Source: Dastarcus helophoroides
Taxonomy: Eukaryota; Arthropoda; Insecta; Coleoptera; Bothrideridae
DNA length: 64,000 bases
Reading direction: 5' to 3'
Assembly: GCA_028583605.1 (NCBI GenBank)
Contig: CM053337.1
Span: forward strand, 26,274,162-26,338,161
Shown: in pieces, positions 57,652 through 64,000 of the stretch
Layout: each line of letters opens with the position of its first letter
How positions within the stretch are numbered: the first letter of the stretch is position 1
Notes under the pieces: model-generated
Databases searched by the model: none
Seen by the model: the letters and a program-made list of their open reading frames with translations, nothing else
What the model was told of the DNA's origin: nothing
Program-made: the position numbers and the translations under genes

Positions 57652-58239
57652 CATGTATTATAAAGTTTATTTCCATGATTCCAAATCGCTCCTTCTTACT
57701 TATAGTTTACTGATATGTTCCTGAGTAGGATAATTTAGAAAGATCATTAGAGCCAGTAATTGACACAGGCCTCATCTAATATTAAACACAGTTTTAATAA
57801 CATAACATTTGGGAGCAGCTATGCAATATTGCAGATATATGGGGAGAGGAATGTCAGCTAAATAACATGTATATGGGCCACGACACGTTATATTTTGAAC
57901 CCGCACATGAATGTAAATTACGCCTAATGCAAACAACATTTCAATAAATCTTATATTCTCATATTTGGTCGGTAAACGTTTGAATTCCAAGCAGATTGGA
58001 GCAACGAGTCTGATGTTAGGGTGGCTTACTTTGAACATATCCTAAATCGTAGGCGGTAGACTCATAAGAGTGTATTGTAAGAAATGCCTTCCTATTTGAA
58101 CCCATTGGACTATTGCTGATAAAATATGTCTACATAATAAAATACAAATTGTTATTTATGTGCATTTTCATTGTGCTTTTTCGAGTGGGAAGAAATAAAT
58201 ATCAAAGAGCAACATCACAATATAGTCTTAAAATCAATG
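57652..58239. other. Intergenic DNA, nothing recognised
   Basis: An 88-codon minus-strand frame (57,772-58,038) has no recognisable motif, and no repeats match the rest of the window. Confidence 0.4.
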
Positions 58240-58243
58240 AACC

Positions 58244-58508
58244 TGTAAACAACCGTTTATTACAAAAATATCAAACTGTAACATTTGAAAAGACAAAGTA
58301 AAATTTATACATTTAACCATCAATGTTAACGTTAGCTAGCCGCGCCCATACGTCTCCCATGAATCACCCCGAATGAATCCCTCAACCCAGCCGCCGCATT
58401 TCGGTTCATCGCAAGCACTTTTTACCCTCAGCTTCCTATCGTACTCGACCCCTGAGATCGTTGACCTTGGGCAGGTACTCCGAAACTCTGTTGCTATGGT
58501 TGATAACA
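58244..58508 (-). repeat. 3' LTR
   Basis: On the minus strand it starts TGTTATCAACCATAGCAACA and ends with AATAAACGGTTGTTTACA, including an AATAAA polyadenylation signal near the end. No difference from the 5' LTR was found on direct comparison. Confidence 0.93.
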
Positions 58509-58710
58509 TTCGGCCCTTCCTGACAGCTGGAGTGTCCTCACTTCAGTGGTAGATCTGTGCAACAAAGTTTATAAGAACATGTATATTTGCTTATCTATTT
58601 ATTTTTGAAGAATATTAGTACTCTGGTTAGTGAGAGGCAGCTTATATTTTTAGAACTTAAACTCCTACTTAATTGCTAACTTTATGGGCTAATCCCACGC
58701 GAAAGTATGA

Positions 58711-59030
58711 TGATTCTGAACAGTTAACCACCATTCCATCTCCCTTCGCCACACTGAAGAGCACCCTGAGTATTTGGTTATCCAGCTGTTCTTGTCTGAG
58801 TAGTAACCCTACTCCAAGAACCGAATCCCCCTACTCTACTCATCAGTGTCCTTAACTTACCCAACCATTTTGTTAAACTGAACCTGAAAGGAACGCTTCT
58901 GAATAGTTGACCACCATTCCATCTCCTTTTACCGCACTGAAGAGCTTCCTGGGTATCTGCTTATCCAGCTGTTCTTGTCTGAGTAATAACCCTACTCCAA
59001 GAACCTAACCTCTCTTACTCTATCCTTCAG
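58711..59030. repeat. Tandem duplication (~180 bp, two units) in LTR element 3' region
   Basis: ACCACCATTCCATCTCC, TATCCAGCTGTTCTTGTCTG and AACCCTACTCCAAGAACC occur in the same order in both halves, about 180 bp apart, with scattered differences. The repeat is non-coding and lies between integrase and the 3' LTR. Confidence 0.85.
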
Positions 59031-59248
59031 TGTTCCTGTTGTTGTAACCTTAAAGACCTTTTTATTTTGGTAATAATTTGACTTGTACCTGTGCTGTAAA
59101 AGAAAGAATTTGTTTTAAGGAAAATTAATCATTTGCTTGAGCTAATCGGAAACAACGCTTTGGATCGAAATATGCATTTTTGTTTGGACTGGCAAATAGA
59201 TGCATTTTCAATTATTTGTTGTAGTACCGCTGTAACATCAATACTCTG

Positions 59249-59900
59249 CTACATTTCAGCTAGTAATAAGGTCACCTGCCCTATTACACGAAACTCCATC
59301 AGATCCTCACTTGGAGATGCTCCTAATGTCTGATTTATGGTACCATTTAATCCTAACTGGAGTTTGTTAATGTTTTCATTCAATTTTTCATGGTTTATTT
59401 CTGCTCCCATAGTAGACAATAAATCAAGAATGGTTCTATTGTAACTTTCAACTTGTCCATTTCTTCTTGGTCGCCCAGCTGCATTCAAGTAGTGAGTGAT
59501 ACCGTATTTTATTTTTGCGAAATATTTTAAAATTATTAGACGTAAATGGTTTACCTATGTCACAGTTAATAGTTTGAAATGGTGCACCAAAAACCCTTAT
59601 GAAGAAGTCTATCATTACAGTGAGTACATGTCTTACCTTGTATTAGGTGAAGAGGAAATTAAAACAAACCTTGTAAACGCATCCACAACGAAGAATACTT
59701 GAGTGTTACCTCATATCGTTTTTATTAAGGTCCCTAGATAACCAGTGAGAATTTTATAAAAGGATCTGGATATTTTCTAACAAGATCACGGTATTCGACG
59801 TTTTCTACTGATTTGAAATATATAGGTTAGGCAGTTTTTCATGTATTTCTATACGAAACGTCACATGCAGACAAACCAATAATTGTGAGCCACCTGATCA
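59249..59900 (-). pseudogene. Gypsy-type integrase relic
   Basis: The minus strand gives FFVVDAFTRFVLISSSPNTR, then across frames FGAPFQTINCDIGKPFTSNN, then AAGRPRRNGQVESYNRTILD, then LQLGLNGTINQTLGASPSEDL. These are the integrase core landmarks: the first aspartate in VVDAFTRF, the second in the counterpart of SDRGTAFTS, and the glutamate in NGQVE. They are followed by the typical WGLN.T.N..TG.SPFE.L segment. Stops and frameshifts divide it, so it cannot be functional. Confidence 0.82.
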
Positions 59901-60066
59901 TAAATTTTACCTGTTGCAAAAAGACTAAGATCTTCAAGATTTAGTTGAACAATCTCTCTACCCTTCGATTCATACATTATGAGTGTAGTCGCTTGTACAA
60001 CCGCTAGCATCAACATAACGCATTTGCTGGCAGGTCTATGTCTAATGCCATATTACTGGTATTCGC

Positions 60067-60300
60067 TCAATTCCAAACCCACCAGCCGATTCTCTGATTT
60101 AATTTTACCTTTTTGAAAGTATTTGTTACTACAGCACAATCAGTAATTACTGTGAAGGGCCTTCCGACTAAGTACTGCCGAAATCTATTAACTAATAACA
60201 CAATTGCTACAGTTTCTAATTCAAAGAAATGGTCTCTCCATATCAACGTAATATTTTTGTGTAACAATTCACTTTACGGTTTACTTTGATCTGAATAACA
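60067..60300 (-). pseudogene. Gypsy-type RNase H relic
   Basis: The segment has FFELETVAIVLLVNRFRQYL, then GRPFTVITDCAVVTNTFKK, then LNQRIGWW. This matches the Ty3/Gypsy RNase H region (YELE.LA.V.AV..FR.YL.G..F...TDC..L....KK.LN.RI.RW), with the glutamate and aspartate of the active site visible. The preceding reverse transcriptase core with YxDD was not recognisable. Confidence 0.82.
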
Positions 60301-61667
60301 GAGTGTACATTTTCTAAAATATTCGATTAAATTCAAATATTATTTAACTTGGTGAACATCTCCAGGTTTTCTACTGCTAATAATTTATCCCTTTTATTGT
60401 CGAATCAGATACCTCATACTCCCATATTTCAATCTTGGTTCGCAAAAATTTGCACTTCAAATATATGTACTTCAATAATGTGAGAGTTAGATTATGTTTA
60501 TTGTAGGAATTAATTCTTTAAAATAATCTCAATAATTACTAAGCATTATCATAATAAAGGTACACCTATTGATAAAATGGACGAATCGGACAGTTTATAG
60601 CAAATTAATTTATGGACCCAAAATCTAACAGTTCTCATAAAAATAAATGTAAATACGTAATGGCCTTTTTCAGATCAAACTAATTACCTTAAAAACCCAT
60701 AACAGCCGTAACTCTCAGTCCGCTCTCTTAAAATAATATCAATGTTCTGTTTTTGTCGCAATCGTAAACATTCATAACTCGAATCTTTAACAGATCGTTC
60801 CGTAACCTGACAGCTGCCTAATGCCATCACCTAAATGTTTCTATTCCTTTTTCTTCGATAAAAGATGAATTGTTTTGATATTATTTGTATGTTCATTAGT
60901 TCATTACAAGTTCGATAGCAAACCTTTTTTTTGCGAATAACCCTTTATACAGATTTAAAGGTTGTAAAAGTATTTGAATCGCTGTTCCATTTTATTAATA
61001 TCAATGTTTAGATTTGTTTCATTTAATTTAAAACCTTTTGTTGAGTAATCGTCAAAGCGCAATAACCCGTCTACTTTTTCATAATAAACATCATTTAATT
61101 TAAGTCCCTAAAGTTCTAACAGATTTTCAACGTTCATAATTCTCTTGTTTATCATGGAGCAGTACTCTTCTACTCCGTCAGCATTTATTTCGACGATCAC
61201 GTACTCGTGTATGGGTAAAGTTGAGTCAAATACTTTTATTAAGAAGAGCATGCCTTTCGTTGTATGCTTTCTTCGTTTACTTTTAGATTATTTGTGATTG
61301 ACTGTTAAATTTAATAACTTTGGATTTTTTTTTTGCATTTACGATTTTATCAATCATCTGACGCAACGCAGAACATTACTAAAAGCATTTAATTTGGTTA
61401 TCGACTCACTACTCTCCTGCACCCTGCTGGCGATTATTACCACACTTGAGCTTCTTGGGGATGTATAACTTGACCTTACACCCTCCTGTCTTCATCTCTG
61501 GTTATGGCTTGCTCAGCTCTCTCGAGAGCTCCCCTGCCATCGCCGATGTCTTCTGGATTCATACCGAGTCCTCAGTACTTCTTTTACTTTGGAGCGCGTT
61601 CTCTGGTATATTTTTGCACCTTTTTCACTAAAAACTCAAAAAGACACCAATACTATCCCACTTCTGA

Positions 61668-61932
61668 TGTAAACAACCGTTTATTACAAAAATATCAAAC
61701 TGTAACATTTGAAAAGACAAAGTAAAATTTATACATTTAACCATCAATGTTAACGTTAGCTAGCCGCGCCCATACGTCTCCCATGAATCACCCCGAATGA
61801 ATCCCTCAACCCAGCCGCCGCATTTCGGTTCATCGCAAGCACTTTTTACCCTCAGCTTCCTATCGTACTCGACCCCTGAGATCGTTGACCTTGGGCAGGT
61901 ACTCCGAAACTCTGTTGCTATGGTTGATAACA
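61668..61932 (-). repeat. 5' LTR
   Basis: It is identical to 58,244-58,508. Just inside it, on the coding strand, the sequence reads TCAGAAGTGGGATAG, where the primer-binding site is expected; I could not assign the primer tRNA. Confidence 0.93.
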
Positions 61933-61936
61933 AACC

Positions 61937-62859
61937 GAAAAATATTATATATGTGTATTTTCAATCGAAATGAAAACTTTGGAAGGAGAATTAAATTTAT
62001 AAGATACACTTCTGGAAATTTTCTTTCAATCGCCAGTGTCTTCCTTAATACTGCCTTTTCTAAAAAATTCTGAGCCGAAATCCAAATAATCAAAATTTTA
62101 TCAACATTTTAGGTTTAATATTGAACTTTTTAATTTCTTCTTACAAAATTTCTCAAAACCACGACATTTTGCCGAAGTTTTGTGTATAAATTTAAAATTT
62201 ATATTTATTAATCTCGCCTTTTTCCCAAGATGTGAAACTTCCTCCTTAAAATAAGGAGCTGAAATTTAAAATTTTGAGATTAATAAATTGGCCATTTTTG
62301 ATAAATTTTAAACTTAAGTTAATATTTCTAAAACAAATTTTGATTTGCTAAACTTTCTTAAATTTCAAGTTCAAACTCGAAATGTGGAATTATTTTCTCA
62401 AATCTTTAATTTGAGATTGAATGTTTTAAGTTTTTGCAGAAATTTTAAACTCCGAATGAAATTTTTAGTTTGAATGGAGGAGCTTCGAATAAAAATTCAT
62501 ATTTGGGTTAAATATTAAGATTTTGAGATAAGAGTAAGAAATGTAATATTGAAATTGAAATTTTTTATTAGATTACAAGTTTTTCGAAATATAGCATTTC
62601 TTTTTAAAATTCTGAGTTTAAATGTGCGATATTTATTTATTTATTTTTCTTAGTGATTTAAAATCTGAAACGAAGATTTTATAGAAACACTGATTTGCCT
62701 TTTCAAAATGTTGACTTTAATCCAGAAACTTAGATTCTTTTTCTGAATTTTCAGTATCGGTTTGAGCCTCAATGCAGATGATGTCGGTACTTCTTTTGCT
62801 AATCAATCAAAATTAGTGCGGTTAAAAATGCCAGTTCTGCTGGAGATATATGTATCTCG
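61937..62859. other. AT-rich, gene-free DNA
   Basis: The AAATTTTGAA-type motif fabric resumes and no gene or element end was found. Confidence 0.5.
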
Positions 62860-62871
62860 TAGGGGGAAGTC

Positions 62872-63266
62872 CCGTAACGCCGGACGGCACCTAACGTCGG
62901 ACACTCGAAGTATCTCGACAAGTCGCAACGCGTTTGTTTAAAAAGCAGGTGATAGGGGCGCGGGGGAACGTAACAATACACGATCGAGGGTCCCGGTTCG
63001 CCAATGTCGCGCAACGCCTAGGTGGGAACAGTTGATTGCTGTTTTTGGTGGAAATACATTGCGTCACGTAAGATCAAAGTAAGTATAACTACAATGGTTT
63101 TTAGTTTATGTGGTTTGGATAATTGTTATTTTATGTCATAGTTAATACATATCTAAAATTTGTAATATTTTTTGTCGAATTCCATAGCAGTTTTTGTATA
63201 TGACAATTAATTTAAGGATTCTCTGTCCCCTAGTACCAGACACAAAAGCTTCCCCTAATATCGGAC
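62872..63266 (+). promoter_or_regulatory. Four subterminal motifs, likely transposase-binding sites
   Basis: CCGTAACGCCGGAC (62,872), CCTAACGTCGGAC (62,890), CCTAGTACCAGAC (63,229) and CCTAATATCGGAC (63,254) share one 13-bp pattern in the same orientation, in two close pairs. Repeated subterminal motifs are commonly bound by the transposase's own DNA-binding domain. The role here is inferred from position and repetition. Confidence 0.55.
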
Positions 63267-63329
63267 AATAAAAAAACAATTTTTTCATGAAATATTATAC
63301 TTTTTGATCATTATTATCTATTGTTTTAG
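63079..63329 (+). other. Possible intron in the pogo transposase 5' leader
   Basis: CAAA/GTAAGTATA at 63,079 is a strong donor match, and TATTGTTTTAG/G at 63,329 is a plausible acceptor. The interval is AT-rich, unlike the upstream leader, and the acceptor lies 20 bp before the start codon. The only upstream ATG (63,004) is followed by a stop after five codons. Confidence 0.45.
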
Positions 63330-63349
63330 GAGAACAAAGAGATATCGAA

Positions 63350-64000
63350 ATGGAGAAGACGAAAAAGAAAGGAAAATGGGACCAAAGTAATTTACAAACT
63401 GCGATAAACAATGTTTTGACAAAAAAAATGAGTTTGAGAGAAGCTTCATTGCGTTATAATATTCCAAAAAGCACCTTACATGATAAAATATCGTCATTAA
63501 ACCGTGGACAAGAAGTGTCATTGCAACCAAAGTTAGGTAGATTCACTAATACCTTCACACCAAAATACGAAGAACTCTTAGTGCAGCATGTAAAAGATTT
63601 ATCTAATAGGTGTCTGCCGTTAACAAAACATGAATTTTTGAAGTTGGCTTACGATTTGGCTGAGGCTTTGAAGATCCCTCATCGCTTTAATAAAGAGAAA
63701 GGAGCTGCTGGTAAACACTTTTACTACGATTTCATGCAGAGACATCAGGACGTATCGCTGAGATCACCAGAGTCAACAAGCATAATGAGGGCTGTGGGGT
63801 TTAACAAACCCCAAGTTGATCTCTTTTTTAATAATCTTGACAGAATGATGACACAATTCAAATTTCCACCTTCGAAAATTTATAACTGTGATGAAACTGG
63901 AGTCAGCTGCGTACAAAAACACCAAAAGGTACTTGCTCCAAAAGCTGTTCGACTCACTTCTTCTGAGAGGGGCAAAAATATTACAGTCTTATTTTGCATG
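63350..64000 (+). CDS. Pogo-type transposase, N-terminal 217 codons (partial)
   Basis: An uninterrupted frame starts at ATG 63,350 and is still open at the window end. Residues about 10-50 (WDQSNLQTAINNVL, SLREASLRYNIPKSTLHDKI) form a pipsqueak-type helix-turn-helix. Residues about 75-150 (YEELLVQHVKDL, KHEFLKLAYDLAEALKI, AGKHFYYDFMQRH) match the CENP-B/Tc5-type second DNA-binding domain. Near residues 177-185, IYNCDETGV is the first catalytic-aspartate motif of DDE_1 transposases, followed by RGKNITVLFCM. No stop, frameshift or odd residue is visible, in contrast to every other coding relic here. The enzyme would cut and paste its own element in the nucleus. A domesticated host gene (jerky/CENP-B-like) is less likely, given the adjacent terminal repeat. 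Confidence 0.88.
   Translation, partial: MEKTKKKGKWDQSNLQTAINNVLTKKMSLREASLRYNIPKSTLHDKISSLNRGQEVSLQPKLGRFTNTFTPKYEELLVQHVKDLSNRCLPLTKHEFLKLAYDLAEALKIPHRFNKEKGAAGKHFYYDFMQRHQDVSLRSPESTSIMRAVGFNKPQVDLFFNNLDRMMTQFKFPPSKIYNCDETGVSCVQKHQKVLAPKAVRLTSSERGKNITVLFCM

Larger units (their letters stand above)
58244..61932 (-). mobile_element. Gypsy-class LTR retrotransposon, short and defective, identical LTRs
   Basis: Two 265-bp LTRs (58,244-58,508 and 61,668-61,932) read identically throughout. They have TG...CA ends and a 4-bp AACC duplication outside (58,240-58,243 and 61,933-61,936). The coding strand is minus, so the 5' LTR is the right-hand one. Inside the 3' LTR a purine run CAGGAAGGGCC serves as polypurine tract. 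RNase H and integrase relics appear in the Gypsy order. At 3.7 kb it is too short to be complete, and gag and most of the reverse transcriptase are unrecognisable. Confidence 0.9.
62862..64000 (+). mobile_element. Pogo-type DNA transposon, 5' part, apparently intact
   Basis: The terminus GGGGGAAGTCCCGTAACGCC follows TA (62,860-62,861), the target of Tc1/mariner-superfamily elements. Behind it lie a GC-richer leader, a possible intron and an open transposase frame that leaves the window. Four copies of a CCTAAYRTCGGAC-like motif mark the 5' region. The 3' end and second TIR lie outside, so completeness cannot be judged. Confidence 0.8.

Noticed and set aside
62799..63014. 71-codon minus-strand frame over the pogo terminus
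   Set aside because: It overlaps the terminal repeat and leader of the pogo element and is a shadow of their GC-richer composition.
1..64000. CRISPR arrays, bacterial operons, tRNA or rRNA genes
   Set aside because: No regularly spaced repeats, bacterial gene organisation or complete cloverleaf was seen; the content is eukaryotic TE sequence.

Overview
This window looks like repeat-dominated intergenic DNA from an AT-rich animal genome, most likely an arthropod and probably an insect. The order cannot be fixed from the sequence. No complete host gene was found. Almost everything recognisable is a transposable element (TE), and the only undamaged coding frame is the start of a pogo-type transposase that runs off the right edge.

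Layout. At 1-8,500 there is a stack of long-inverted-repeat (foldback) DNA elements: a partial arm (1-395), family C (492-2,154), and a family A copy (4,759-~8,497). That A copy is itself interrupted by family B (5,103-6,412) and by a solo Gypsy-type LTR with ATAT target duplication (6,454-6,796). At 8,685-10,440 there is a 185-bp duplication and a LINE 3' end. At 11,379-12,055 there is a tandem pair of hammerhead-ribozyme cores 371 bp apart, a retrozyme/Penelope-like arrangement. At 12,060-14,530 lies very AT-rich DNA that holds diverged ~380-bp tandem repeats. A Penelope-like C-terminus with 90-bp repeats (14,532-15,200) and a MITE (15,218-15,786) follow. At 15.8-24 kb there is mostly AT-rich debris with small MITEs, then a pogo/Tigger C-terminus (24,055-24,310). 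At 27.1-32 kb sit a MITE, a LINE 3' end, a Tc1/mariner-superfamily element (28,759-30,129) and a second LINE relic. At 32-36.7 kb the sequence appears low-copy, with two tRNA-like arms and one direct repeat pair.

At 36,766-46,965 lies a 10.2-kb hAT element of ZMYM1-like type. It is split by an antisense RNase H-bearing LINE (41,808-46,219) whose insertion left an 8-bp duplication. At 47-57.7 kb are several copies of a ~150-bp palindromic repeat, family A copy 3 (48,504-50,339) and family D (55,423-57,649). At 58,244-61,932 is a short Gypsy-class LTR element with two identical 265-bp LTRs around decayed coding sequence. At 62,862-64,000 is the 5' end of an apparently intact pogo element.

How the parts relate. 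Foldback families A-D all sit between TA dinucleotides and begin with variants of C(A/C)GGRTG. The loops of A and D keep pieces of the same kind of DDE transposase, so they are best read as deletion derivatives of long-TIR Tc1/mariner-superfamily transposons. Self-cleaving RNA is the other theme: one hammerhead copy at 11,814-11,856 has every consensus core residue and complementary stems, and weaker hammerhead-like signatures occur in other repeat families. All calls rest on reading the sequence and on family knowledge; no searches were run.
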